DNA of 64,000 bases from Liolophura sinensis (taxonomy: Eukaryota; Mollusca; Polyplacophora; Chitonida; Chitonidae), in contig NW_027018073.1 of assembly GCF_032854445.1 (NCBI RefSeq), positions 29,001 through 93,000 on the forward strand, given 5' to 3'. Positions 47,948 to 61,102 of this stretch are shown in pieces. Within the stretch, counting starts at the first letter, position 1. The number at the start of each line of letters is the position of its first letter. The notes beneath the pieces were generated by a model. The model worked only from the letters and a program-made list of their open reading frames with translations. It did not search any database and had not been told where the DNA came from. The position numbers were made by a program, and so were the translations under genes.

Positions 47948-50687
47948 GACAATTGAATGAGCATTTATGTGAAAATCACGTGCCTAACAACGGCTCTTAC
48001 TCCATGGAAACCAAGGAAATTTGCAATTTTTCAACAGCTGGAGATGCCTGGCCCAATTGCGCATCTTTTGGCACCTTATTGATGTGGGTCAGTGTTTAAT
48101 TGTACTTTTTACAGCAGACTGTATCAAGTACCTTGTGTTTTTTATATACAAATGGTGTGGTTTTTCAACATGTAGATAAAGACATTGAGTTTGTCTTCGA
48201 CTTAGAAGTAAGACAATTGCTGGATGAGTTAAATGGGCTTGGCCCAAAGATTTGACGTCTTCTGGGCTACCGAAGGGCACATAACTTATAATCAAAAGTT
48301 GACTATTGTAATGACCAGTCGCAATATTACATAGTAAATGTAGCCGATTTCAATTAGCAAAAAGCCCAGGCAAAAATCCAAAAGTGGTAAAACTGTTCCA
48401 ATGCTGCTGGTAAGAGGCTAATCCGACGTATTTTGTGACGAGAAATCCAATGGTGCAAACCGCGTTGCTCTCCGACCAACACTTATGGCTGTAGCTACAA
48501 TTGAATGCGCATTTATGTGAAAATCACGTGCCTAACAACGGCTCTTACTCCATGGAAACCAAGGAAATTTGCAATTTTTCAACAGCTGGAGATGCCTGGC
48601 CCAATTGCGCATCTTTTGGCACCTTATTGATGTGGGTCAGTGTTTAATTGTACTTTTTACAGCAGACTGTATCAAGTACCTTGTGTTTTTTATATACAAA
48701 TGGTGTGGTTTTTCAACATGTAGATAAAGACATTGAGTTTGTCTTCGACTTAGAAGTAAGACAATTGCTGGATGAGTTAAATGGGCTTGGCCCAAAGATT
48801 TGACGTCTTCTGGGCTACCGAAGGGCACATAACTTATAATCAAAAGTTGAATATAGTAATGACCAGTCGCGATATTACATAGTAAATGTAGCCGAATTGA
48901 ATTAGCAAAAAGCCCAGGCAAAAATCCAAAAGTGGAAAAACTGTTCCAATGCTGCTGGTAAGAGGCTAATCCGATGTTTTTTGTGACGAGAAATCGAATG
49001 GTGCAAACCGCGTTGCTCTCCGACCAATACTTTTGGCTGTAGCGACAATTGAATGAGCATTTATGTGAAAATCACGTGCCTAACAACGGCTCTTACTCCA
49101 TGGAAACCAAGGAAATTTGCAATTTTTCAACAGCTGGAGATGCCTGGCCCAATTGCGCATCTTTTGGCACCTTATTGATGTGGGTCAGTGTTCAATTGTA
49201 CTTTTTACAGCAGACTGTATCAAGTACCTTGTGTTTTTTATATACAAATGGTGTGGTTTTTCAACATGTAGATAAAGACATTGAGTTTGTCTTCGACTTA
49301 GAAGTAAGACAATTGCTGGATGAGTTAAATGGGCTTGGCCCAAAGATTTGACGTCTTCTGGGCTACCGAAGGGCACATAACTTATAATCAAAAGTTGAAT
49401 ATAGTAATGACCAGTCGCGATATTACATAGTAAATGTAGCCGAATTTAATTAGCAAAAAGCCCAGGGAAAAATCCAAAAGTGGAAAAACTGTTCCAATGC
49501 TGCTGGTAAGAGGCTAATCCGACGTATTTTGTGACGAGAAATCGAATGGTGCAAACCGCGTTGCTCTCCGACCAACACTTATGGCTGTAGCTACAATTGA
49601 ATGAGCATTTATGTGAAAATCACGTGCCTAACAACGGCTCTTACTCCATGGAAACCAAGGAAATTTGCAATTTTTCAACAGCTGGAGATGCCTGGCCCAA
49701 TTGTGCATCTTTTGGCACCTTATTGATGTGGGTCAGTGTTTAATTGTACTTTTTACAGCAGACTGTATCAAGTACCTTGTGTTTTTTATATACAAATGGT
49801 GTGGTTTTTCAACATGTAGATAAAGACATTGAGTTTGTCTTCGACTTAGAAGTAAGACAACTGCTGGATGAGTTAAATGGGCTTGGCCCAAAGATTTGAC
49901 GTCTTCTGGGCTACCGAAGGGCACATAACTTATAATCAAAAGTTGAATATAGTAATGACCAGTCGCGATATTACATAGTAAATGTAGCCGAATTGAATTA
50001 GCAAAAAGCCCAAGCAAAAATCCAAAAGTGGAAAAACTGTTCCAATGCTGCTGGTAAGAGGCTAATCCGACGTATTTTGTGACGAGAAATCGAATGGTGC
50101 AAACCGCGTTGCTCTCCGACCAATACTTTTGGCTGTAGCGACAATTGAATGAGCATTTATGTGAAAATCACGTGCCCAGCAACGGCTCTTACTCCATGGA
50201 AACCAAGGAAATTTGCAATTTTTCAACAGCTGGAGATGCCTGGCCCAATTGCGCATCTTTTGGCACCTTATTGATGTGGGTCAGTGTTTAATTGTACTTT
50301 TTACAGCAGACTGTATCAAGTACCTTGTGTTTTTTATATACAAATGGTGTGGTTTTTCAACATGTAGATAAAGACATTGAGTTTGTCTTCGACTTAGAAG
50401 TAAGACAATTGCTGGATGAGTTAAATGGGCTTGGCCCAAAGATTTGACGTCTTCTGGGCTACCGAAGGGCACATAACTTATAATCAAAAGTTGAATATAG
50501 TAATGACCAGTCGCGATATTACATAGTAAATGTAGCCGAATTGAATTAGCAAAAAGCCCAAGCAAAAATCCAAAAGTGGAAAAACTGTTCCAATGCTGCT
50601 GGTAAGAGGCTAATCCGACGTATTTTGTGACGAGAAATCGAATGGTGCAAACCGCGTTGCTCTCCGACCAATACTTTTGGCTGTAGC
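47948..50687 (+). repeat. Five-monomer block (M88-M92) duplicated about 13,154 bp downstream
   Basis: This block matches M112-M116 (61103-63841). The rare pair ATCAAAAAGTGG with AACTGCTCC just upstream (47828 and 60983) is shared, followed by GACTATTG with AAATCCAATGG, CCGATGTTTTTTG (48973/62127), the C variant (49195/62349), CCCAGGGAAAAATCC (49462/62616), GAATTGAATT with CCCAAGC, and CCCAGC. Differences include AATGCGCAT at 48505 (AATGAGCAT downstream), TTGTGCATC near 49702 and CAACTGCTGG near 49858. The offset drops from 13,155 to 13,154 because M113 lacks one T. Confidence 0.85.
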
Positions 50688-53600
50688 GACAATTGAATGA
50701 GCATTTATGTGAAAATCACGTGCCTAACAACGGCTCTTACTCCATGGAAACCAAGGAAATTTGCAATTTTTCAACAGCTGGAGATGCCTGGCCCAATTGC
50801 GCATCTTTTGGCACCTTATTGATGTGGGTCAGTGTTTAATTGTACTTTTTACAGCAGACTGTATCAAGTACCTTGTGTTTTTTATATACAAATGGTGTGG
50901 TTTTTCAACATGTAGATAAAGACATTGAGTTTGTCTTCGACTTAGAAGTAAGACAATTGCTGGATGAGTTAAATGGACTTGGCCCAAAGATTTGACGTCT
51001 TCTGGGCTACCGAAGGGCACATAACTTATAATCAAAAGTTGAATATAGTAATGACCAGTCGCGATATTACATAGTAAATGTAGCCGAATTTAATTAGCAA
51101 AAAACCCAGGCAAAAATCCAAAAGTGGAAAAACTGTTCCAATGCTGCTGGTAAGAGGCTAATCCGACGTATTTTGTGACGAGAAATCGAATGGTGCAAAC
51201 CGCGTTGCTCTCCGACCAATACTTTTGGCTGTAGCGACAATTGAATGAGCATTTATGTGAAAATCACGTGCCTAACAACGGCTCTTACTCCATGGAAACC
51301 AAGGAAATTTGCAATTTTTCAACAGCTGGAGATGCCTGGCCCAATTGCGCATCTTTTGGCACCTTATTGATGTGGGTCAGTGTTTAATTGTACTTTTTAC
51401 AGCAGACTGTATCAAGTACCTTGTGTTTTTTATATACAAATGGTGTGGTTTTTCAACATGTAGATAAAGACATTGAGTTTGTCTTCGACTTAGAAGTAAG
51501 ACAATTGCTGGATGAGTTAAATGGGCTTGGCCCAAAGATTTGACGTCTTCTGGGCTACCGAAGGGCACATAACTTATAATCAAAAGTTGACTATTGTAAT
51601 GACCAGTCGCAATATTACATAGTAAATGTAGCCGATTTCAATTAGCAAAAAGCCCAGGCAAAAATCCAAAAGTGGTAAAACTGTTCCAATGCTGCTGGTA
51701 AGAGGCTAATCCGACGTATTTTGTGACGACAAATCCAATGGTGCAAACCGCGTTGCTCTCCGACCAATACTTTTGGCTGTAGCGACAATTGAATGAGCAT
51801 TTATGTGAAAATCACGTGCCTAACAACGGCTCTTACTCCATGGAAACCAAGGAAATTTGCAATTTTTCAACAGCTGGAGATGCCTGGCCCAATTGCGCAT
51901 CTTTTGGCACCTTATTGATGTGGGTCAGTGTTTAATTGTACTTTTTACAGCAGACTGTATCAAGTACCTTGTGTTTTTTATATACAAATGGTGTGGTTTT
52001 TCAACATGTAGATAAAGACATTGAGTTTGTCTTCGACTTAGAAGTAAGACAATTGCTGGATGAGTTAAATGGGCTTGGCCCAAAGATTTGACGTCTTCTG
52101 GGCTACCGAAGGGCACATAACTTATAATCAAAAGTTGACAATTGTAATGACCAGTCGCGATATTACATAGTAAATGTAGCCGATTTCAATTAGCAGAAAG
52201 CCCAGGCAAAAATCCAAAAGTGGTAAAACTGTTCCAATGCTGCTGGTAAGAGGCTAATCCGACGTATTTTGTGACGAGAAATCGAATGGTGCAAACCGCG
52301 TTGCTCTCCCACCAACACTTATGGCTGTAGTTACAATTGAATGCGCATTTATGTGAAAATCACGTGCCTAACAACGGCTCTTACTCCATGGAAACCAAGG
52401 AAATTTGCAATTTTTCAACAGCTGGAGATGCCTGGCCCAATTGCGCATCTTTTGGCACCTTATTGATGTGGGTCAGTGTTTAATTGTAATTTTTATAGTA
52501 GACTGTATCAAGTACCTTGTGTTTTTTATATACAAATGGTGTGGTTTTTCAACATGTAGATAAAGACATTGAGTTTGTCTTCGACTTAGAAGTAAGACAA
52601 TTGCTGGATGAGTTAAATGGGCTTGGCCCAAAGATTTGACGTCTTCTGGGCTACCGAAGGGCACATAACTTATAATCAAAAGTTGAATATAGTAATGACC
52701 AGTCGCGATATTACATAGTAAATGTAGCCGAATTGAATTAGCAAAAAGCCCAGGCAAAAATCCAAAAGTGGAAAAACTGTTCCAATGCTGCTGGTAAGAG
52801 GCTAATCCGACGTATTTTGTGACGAGAAATCGAATGGTGCAAACCGCGTTGCTCTCCGACCAACACTTATGGCTGTAGCTACAATTGAATGAGCATTTAT
52901 GTGAAAATCACGTGCCTAACAACGGCTCTTACTCCATGGAAACCAAGGAAATTTGCAATTTTTCAACAGCTGGAGATGCCTGGCCCAATTGCGCATCTTT
53001 TGGCACCTTATTGATGTGGGTCAGTGTTTAATTGTACTTTTTACAGCAGACTGTATCAAGTACCTTGTGTTTTTTATATACAAATGGTGTGGTTTTTCAA
53101 CATGTAGATAAAGACATTGAGTTTGTCTTCGACTTAGAAGTAAGACAATTGCTGGATGAGTTAAATGGGCTTGGCCCAAAGATTTGACGTCTTCTGGGCT
53201 ACCGAAGGGCACATAACTTATAATCAAAAGTTGAATATAGTAATGACCAGTCGCGATATTACATAGTAAATGTAGCCGAATTTAATTAGCAAAAAGCCCA
53301 AGCAAAAATCCAAAAGTGGAAAAACTGTTCCAATGCTGCTGGTAAGAGGCTAATCCGACGTTTTTTGTGACGAGAAATCGAATGGTGCAAACCGCGTTGC
53401 TCTCCGACCAATACTTTTGGCTGTAGCGACAATTGAATGAGCATTTATGTGAAAATCACGTGCCCAGCAACGGCTCTTACTCCATGGAAACCAAGGAAAT
53501 TTGCAATTTTTCAACAGCTGGAGATGCCTGGCCCAATTGCGCATCTTTTGGCACCTTATTGATGTGGGTCAGTGTTTAATTGTACTTTTTACAGCAGACT

Positions 53601-56168
53601 GTATCAAGTACCTTGTGTTTTTTATATACAAATGGTGTGGTTTTTCAACATGTAGATAAAGACATTGAGTTTGTCTTCGACTTAGAAGTAAGACAATTGC
53701 TGGATGAGTTAAATGGGCTTGGCCCAAAGATTTGACGTCTTCTGGGCTACCGAAGGGCACATAACTTATAATCAAAAGTTGAATATAGTAATGACCAGTC
53801 GCGATATTACATAGTAAATGTAGCCGAATTGAATTAGCAAAAAGCCCAGGCAAAAATCCAAAAGTGGAAAAACTGTTCCAATGCTGCTGGTAAGAGGCTA
53901 ATCCGACGTATTTTGTGACGAGAAATCGAATGGTGCAAACCGCGTTGCTCTCCGACCAATACTTTTGGCTGTAGCGACAATTGAATGAGCATTTATGTGA
54001 AAATCACGTGCCTAACAACGGCTCTTACTCCATGGAAACCAAGGAAATTTGCAATTTTTCAACAGCTGGAGATGCCTGGCCCAATTGCGCATCTTTTGGC
54101 ACCTTATTGATGTGGGTCAGTGTTTAATTGTACTTTTTACAGCAGACTGTATCAAGTACCTTGTGTTTTTTATATACAAATGGTGTGGTTTTTCAACATG
54201 TAGATAAAGACATTGAGTTTGTCTTCGACTTAGAAGTAAGACAATTGCTGGATGAGTTAAATGGGCTTGGCCCAAAGATTTGACGTCTTCTGGGCTACCG
54301 AAGGGCACATAACTTATAATCAAAAGTTGACTATTGTAATGACCAGTCGCAATATTACATAGTAAATGTAGCCGATTTCAATTAGCAAAAAGCCCAGGCA
54401 AAAATCCAAAAGTGGTAAAACTGTTCCAATGCTGCTGGTAAGAGGCTAATCCGACGTATTTTGTGACGAGAAATCCAATGGTGCAAACTGCGTTGCTCTC
54501 CGACCAACACTTATGGCTGTAGCTACAATTGAATGCGCATTTATGTGAAAATCACGTGCCTAACAACGGCTCTTACTCCATGGAAACCAAGGAAATTTGC
54601 AATTTTTCAACAGCTGGAGATGCCTGGCCCAATTGCGCATCTTTTGGCACCTTATTGATGTGGGTCAGTGTTTAATTGTACTTTTTACAGCAGACTGTAT
54701 CAAGTACCTTGTGTTTTTTATATACAAATGGTGTGGTTTTTCAACATGTAGATAAAGACATTGAGTTTGTCTTCGACTTAGAAGTAAGACAATTGCTGGA
54801 TGAGTTAAATGGGCTTGGCCCAAAGATTTGACGTCTTCTGGGCTACCGAAGGGCACATAACTTATAATCAAAAGTTGAATATAGTAATGACCAGTCGCGA
54901 TATTACATAGTAAATGTAGCCGAATTTAATTAGCAAAAAGCCCAAGCAAAAATCCAAAAGTGGAAAAACTGTTCCAATGCTGCTGGTAAGAGGCTAATCC
55001 GATGTATTTTGTGACGAGAAATCGAATGGTGCAAACCGCGTTGCTCTCCGACCAATACTTTTGGCTGTAGCGACAATTGAATGAGCATTTATGTGAAAAT
55101 CACGTGCCTAACAACGGCTCTTACTCCATGGAAACCAAGGAAATTTGCAATTTTTCAACAGCTGGAGATGCCTGGCCCAATTGCGCATCTTTTGGCACCT
55201 TATTGATGTGGGTCAGTGTTCAATTGTACTTTTTACAGCAGACTGTATCAAGTACCTTGTGTTTTTTATATACAAATGGTGTGGTTTTTCAACATGTAGA
55301 TAAAGACATTGAGTTTGTCTTCGACTTAGAAGTAAGACAATTGCTGGATGAGTTAAATGGGCTTGGCCCAAAGATTTGACGTCTTCTGGGCTACCGAAGG
55401 GCACATAACTTATAATCAAATGTTGAATATAGTAATGACCAGTCGCGATATTACATAGTAAATGTAGCCGAATTGAATTAGCAAAAAGCCCAAGCAAAAA
55501 TCCAAAAGTGGAAAAACTGTTCCAATGCTGCTGGTAAGAGGCTAATCCGACGTATTTTGTGACGAGAAATCGATGGTGCAAAACCGCGTTGCTCTCCGAC
55601 CAACACTTATGGCTGTAGCTACAATTGAATGAGCATTTATGTGAAAATCACGTGCCTAACAACGGCTCTTACTCCATGGAAACCAAGGAAATTTGCAATT
55701 TTTCAACAGCTGGAGATGCCTGGCCCAATTGCGCATCTTTTGGCACCTTATTGATGTGGGTCAGTGTTTAATTGTACTTTTTACAGCAGGACTGTATCAA
55801 GTACCTTGTGTTTTTTATATACAAATGGTGTGGTTTTTCAACATGTAGATAAAGACATTGAGTTTGTCTTCGACTTAGAAGTAAGACAATTGCTGGATGA
55901 GTTAAATGGGCTTGGCCCAAAGATTTGACGTCTTCTGGGCTACCGAAGGGCACATAACTTATAATCAAAAGTTGAATATAGTAATGACCAGTCGCGATAT
56001 TACATAGTAAATGTAGCCGAATTGAATTAGCAAAAAGCCCAAAGCAAAATCCAAAAGTGGAAAAACTGTTCCAATGCTGCTGGTAAGAGGCTAATCCGAC
56101 GTATTTTGTGACGAGAAATCGAATGGTGCAAACCGCGTTGCTCTCCGACCAATACTTTTGGCTGTAGC
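50688..56168 (+). repeat. Monomers M93-M102, mixed types
   Basis: M93 has GGACTTGG and AAAAAACCC. M94 and M99 have GACTATTG second halves with AAATCCAATGG (M94 also GACGACAAATCC near 51726). M95 joins GACAATTG to GCGAT (52137-52160), an unusual pairing. M96 has TGTAATTTTTATAGTAG near 52486. M101 has the C variant (55218) preceded by CCGATGTATTTTG. M101-M102 carry clustered indels: GAAATCGATGGTGCAAAACC near 55567, GCAGGACTG near 55787 and CCCAAAGCAAAATCC near 56039. Confidence 0.75.
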
Positions 56169-56519
56169 GACAATTGAATGAGCATTTATGTGAAAATCAC
56201 GTGCCCAGCAACGGCTCTTACTCCATGGAAACCAAAGAAATTTGCAATTTTTCAACAGCTGGAGATGCCTGGCCCAATTGCGCATCTTTTGGCACCTTAT
56301 TGATGTGGGTCAGTGTTTAATTGTACTTTTTACAGCAGACTGTATCAAGTACCTTGTGTTTTTTATATACAAATGGTGTGGTTTTTCAACATGTAGATAA
56401 AGACATTGAGTTTGTCTTCGACTTAGAAGTAAGACAATTGCTGGATGAGTTAAATGGGCTTGGCCCAAAGATTTGACGTCTTCTGGGCTACCGAAGGGCA
56501 CATAACTTATAATCAAAAG

Positions 56520-57790
56520 TTGACTATTGTAATGACCAGTCGCAATATTACATAGTAAATGTAGCCGATTTCAATTAGCAAAAAGCCCAGGCAACAATCC
56601 AAAAGTGGTAAAACTGTTCCAATGCTGCTGGTAAGAGGCTAATCCGACGTATTTTGTGACGAGAAATCGAATGGTGCAAACCGCGTTGCTCTCCGACCAA
56701 TACTTTTGGCTGTAGCGACAATTGAATGAGCATTTATGTGAAAATCACGTGCCTAACAACGGCTCTTACTCCATGGAAACCAAGGAAATTTGCAATTTTT
56801 CAACAGCTGGAGATGCCTGGCCCAATTGCGCATCTTTTGGCACCTTATTGATGTGGGTCAGTGTTTAATTGTACTTTTTACAGCAGACTGTATCAAGTAC
56901 CTTGTGTTTTTTATATACAAATGGTGTGGTTTTTCAACATGTAGATAAAGACATTGAGTTTGTCTTCGACTTAGAAGTAAGACAATTGCTGGATGAGTTA
57001 AATGGGCTTGGCCCAAAGATTTGACGTCTTCTGGGCTACCGAAGGGCACATAACTTATAATCAAAAGTTGAATATAGTAATGACCAGTCGCGATATTACA
57101 TAGTAAATGTAGCCGAATTTAATTAGCAAAAAACCCAGGCAAAAATCCAAAAGTGGAAAAACTGTTCCAATGCTGCTGGTAAGAGGCTAATCCGACGTAT
57201 TTTGTGACGAGAAATCGAATGGTGCAAACCGCGTTGCTCTCCGCCCAATACTTTTGGCTGTAGCGACAATTGAATGAGCATTTATGTGAAAATCACGTGC
57301 CCAGCAACGGCTCTTACTCCATGGAAACCAAGGAAATTTGCAATTTTTCAACAGCTGGAGATGCCTGGCCCAATTGCGCATCTTTTGGCACCTTATTGAT
57401 GTGGGTCAGTGTTTAATTGTACTTTTTACAGCAGACTGTATCAAGTACCTTGTGTTTTTTATATACAAATGGTGTGGTTTTTCAACATGTAGATAAAGAC
57501 ATTGAGTTTGTCTTCGACTTAGAAGTAAGACAATTGCTGGATGAGTTAAATGGGCTTGGCCGAAAGATTTGACGTCTTCTGGGCTACCGAAGGGCACATA
57601 ACTTATAATCAAAAGTTGAATATAGTAATGACCAGTCGCGATATTACATAGTAAATGTAGCCGAATTGAATTAGCAAAAAGCCCAGGCAAAAATCCAAAA
57701 GTGGAAAAACTGTTCCAATGCTGCTGGTAAGAGGCTAATCCGACGTATTTTGTGACGAGAAATCGAATGGTGCAAACCGCGTTGCTCTCC
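56520..57790 (+). repeat. Block repeated from 32.95-34.22 kb (offset 23,566 bp)
   Basis: GACTATTG with GCAACAATCC and GGTAAAAC, then AAAAAACCC with CCGCCC and CCCAGC, then GAATTGAATT repeat the order and spacing of 32954-34224 (and of the copy at 36.2-37.5 kb). Private here is GGCCGAAAG near 57560. The match ends near 57800, where CCAACACTTATGG is followed by GCGAC instead of GCTAC. Confidence 0.8.
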
Positions 57791-57812
57791 GACCAACACT
57801 TATGGCTGTAGC

Positions 57813-60800
57813 GACAATTGAATGAGCATTTATGTGAAAATCACGTGCCTAACAACGGCTCTTACTCCATGGAAACCAAGGAAATTTGCAATTTTTCAAC
57901 AGCTGGAGATGCCTGGCCCAATTGCGCATCTTTTGGCACCTTATTGATGTGGGTCAGTGTTTAATTGTACTTTTTACAGCAGACTGTATCAAGTACCTTG
58001 TGTTTTTTTATATACAAATGGTGTGGTTTTTTCAACATGTAGATAAAGACATTGAGTTTGTCTTCGACTTAGAAGTAAGACAATTGCTGGATGAGTTAAA
58101 TGGGCTTGGCCCAAAGATTTGACGTCTTCTGGGCTACCGAAGGGCACATAACTTATAATCAAAAGTTGAATATAGTAATGACCAGTCGCGATATTACATA
58201 GTAAATGTAGCCGAATTTAATTAGCAAAAAGCCCAAGCAAAAATCCAAAAGTGGAAAAACTGTTCCAATGCTGCTGGTAAGAGGCTAATCCGACGTATTT
58301 TGTGACGAGAAATCGAATGGTGCAAACCGCGTTGCTCTCCGCCCAATACTTTTGGCTGTAGCGACAATTGAATGAGCATTTATGTGAAAATCACGTGCCC
58401 AGCAACGGCTCTTACTCCATGGAAACCAAGGAAATTTGCAATTTTTCAACAGCTGGAGATGCCTGGCCCAATTGCGCATCTTTTGGCACCTTATTGATGT
58501 GGGTCAGTGTTTAATTGTACTTTTTACAGCAGACTGTATCAAATACCTTGTGTTTTTTATATACAAATGGTGTGGTTTTTCAACATGTAGATAAAGACAT
58601 TGAGTTTGTCTTCGACTTAGAAGTAAGACAATTGCTGGATGAGTTAAATGGGCTTGGCCCAAAGATTTGACGTCTTCTGGGCTACCGAAGGGCACATAAC
58701 TTATAATCAAAAGTTGAATATAGTAATGACCAGTCGCGATATTACATAGTAAATGTAGCCTAATTTAATTAGCAAAAAGCCCAAGCAAAAATCCAAAAGT
58801 GGAAAAACTGCTCCAATGCTGCTGGTAAGAGGCTAATCCGACGTATTTTGTGACGAGAAATCGAATGGTGCAAACCGCGTTGCTCTCCGACCAATACTTT
58901 TGGCTGTAGCGACAATTGAATGAGCATTTATGTGAAAATCACGTGCCTAACAACGGCTCTTACTCCATGGAAACCAAGGAAATTTGCAATTTTTCAACAG
59001 CTGGAGATGCCTGGCCCAATTGCGCATCTTTTGGCACCTTATTGATGTGGGTCAGTGTTTAATTGTACTTTTTACAGCAGACTGTATCAAGTACCTTGTG
59101 TTTTTTATATACAAATGGTGTGGTTTTTCAACATGTAGATAAAGACATTGAGTTTGTCTTCGACTTAGAAGTAAGACAATTGCTGGATGAGTTAAATGGG
59201 CTTGGCCCAAAGATTTGACGTCTTCTGGGCTACCGAAGGGCACATAACTTATAATCAAAAGTTGACTATTGTAATGACCAGTCGCAATATTACATAGTAA
59301 ATGTAGCCGATTTCAATTAGCAAAAAGCCCAGGCAAAAATCCAAAAGTGGTAAAACTGTTCCAATGCTGCTGGTAAGAGGCTAATCCGACGTATTTTGTG
59401 ACGAGAAATCCAATGGTGCAAACCGCGTTGCTCTCCGACCAACACTTATGGCTGTAGCTACAATTGAATGCGCATTTATGTGAAAATCACGTGCCTAACA
59501 ACGGCTCTTACTCCATGGAAACCAAGGAAATTTGCAATTTTTCAACAGCTGGAGATGCCTGGCCCAATTGCGCATCTTTTGGCACCTTATTGATGTGGGT
59601 CAGTGTTTAATTGTACTTTTTACAGCAGACTGTATCAAGTACCTTGTGTTTTTTATATACAAATGGTGTGGTTTTTCAACATGTAGATAAAGACATTGAG
59701 TTTGTCTTCGACTTAGAAGTAAGACAATTGCTGGATGAGTTAAATGGGCTTGGCCCAAAGATTTGACGTCTTCTGGGCTACCGAAGGGCACATAACTTAT
59801 AATCAAAAGTTGAATATAGTAATGACCAGTCGCGATATTACATAGTAAATGTAGCCGAATTGAATTAGCAAAAAGCCCAGGCAAAAATCCAAAAGTGGAA
59901 AAACTGTTCCAATGCTGCTGGTAAGAGGCTAATCCGATGTATTTTGTGACGAGAAATCGAATGGTGCAAACCGCGTTGCTCTCCGACCAATACTTTTGGC
60001 TGTAGCGACAATTGAATGAGCATTTATGTGAAAATCACGTGCCTAACAACGGCTCTTACTCCATGGAAACCAAGGAAATTTGCAATTTTTCAACAGCTGG
60101 AGATGCCTGGCCCAATTGCGCATCTCTTGGCACCTTATTGATGTGGGTCAGTGTTCAATTGTACTTTTTACAGCAGACTGTATCAAGTACCTTGTGTTTT
60201 TTATATATAAATGGTGTGGTTTTTCAACATGTAGATAAAGACATTGAGTTTGTCTTCGACTTAGAAGTAAGACAATTGCTGGATGAGTTAAATGGGCTTG
60301 GCCCAAAGATTTGACGTCTTCTGGGCTACCGAAGGGCACATAACTTATAATCAAAAGTTGACTATTGTAATGACCAGTCGCAATATTACATAGTAAATGT
60401 AGCCGATTTCAATTAGCAAAAAGCCCAGGCAAAAATCCAAAAGTGGAAAAACTGTTCCAATGCTGCTGGTAAGAGGCTAATCCGACGTATTTTGTGACGA
60501 GAAATCGAATGGTGCAAACCGCGTTGCTCTCCGACCAATACTTTTGGCTGTAGCGACAATTGAATGAGCATTTATGTGAAAATCACGTGCCTAACAACGG
60601 CTCTTACTCCATGGAAACCAAGGAAATTTGCAATTTTTCAACAGCTGGAGATGCCTGGCCCAATTGCGCATCTTTTGGCACCTTATTGATGTGGGTCAGT
60701 GTTTAATTGTACTTTTTACAGCAGACTGTATCAAGTACCTTGTGTTTTTTATATACAAATGGTGTGGTTTTTCAACATGTAGATAAAGACATTGAGTTTG

Positions 60801-61102
60801 TCTTCGACTTAGAAGTAAGACAATTGCTGGATGAGTTAAATGGGCTTGGCCCAAAGATTTGACGTCTTCTGGGCTACCGAAGGGCACATAACTTATAATC
60901 AAAAGTTGAATATAGTAATGACCAGTCGCAATATTACATAGTAAATGTAGCCGAATTTAATTAGCAAAAAGCCCAAGCAAAAATCAAAAAGTGGAAAAAC
61001 TGCTCCAATGCTGCTGGTAAGAGGCTAATCCGACGTATTTTGTGACGAGAAATCGAATGGTGCAAACCGCGTTGCTCTCCGACCAATACTTTTGGCTGTA
61101 GC
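57813..61102 (+). repeat. Monomers M106-M111, mixed types
   Basis: M106 is 550 bp because of one extra T in each of two T-runs near 58004 and 58028. M107 has CCCAGC, TCAAATACC (58539), GCCTAATTT and AACTGCTCC (58806). M108 has GACTATTG with AAATCCAATGG. M110 has the C variant (60163), a private TCTCTTGG near 60123 and TATATATAAATGG near 60202, and its second half joins GACTATTG and GATTTC to GGAAAAAC. M111 joins GAATATAG to GCAAT near 60905-60932 and ends with ATCAAAAAGTGG and AACTGCTCC. Confidence 0.75.
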
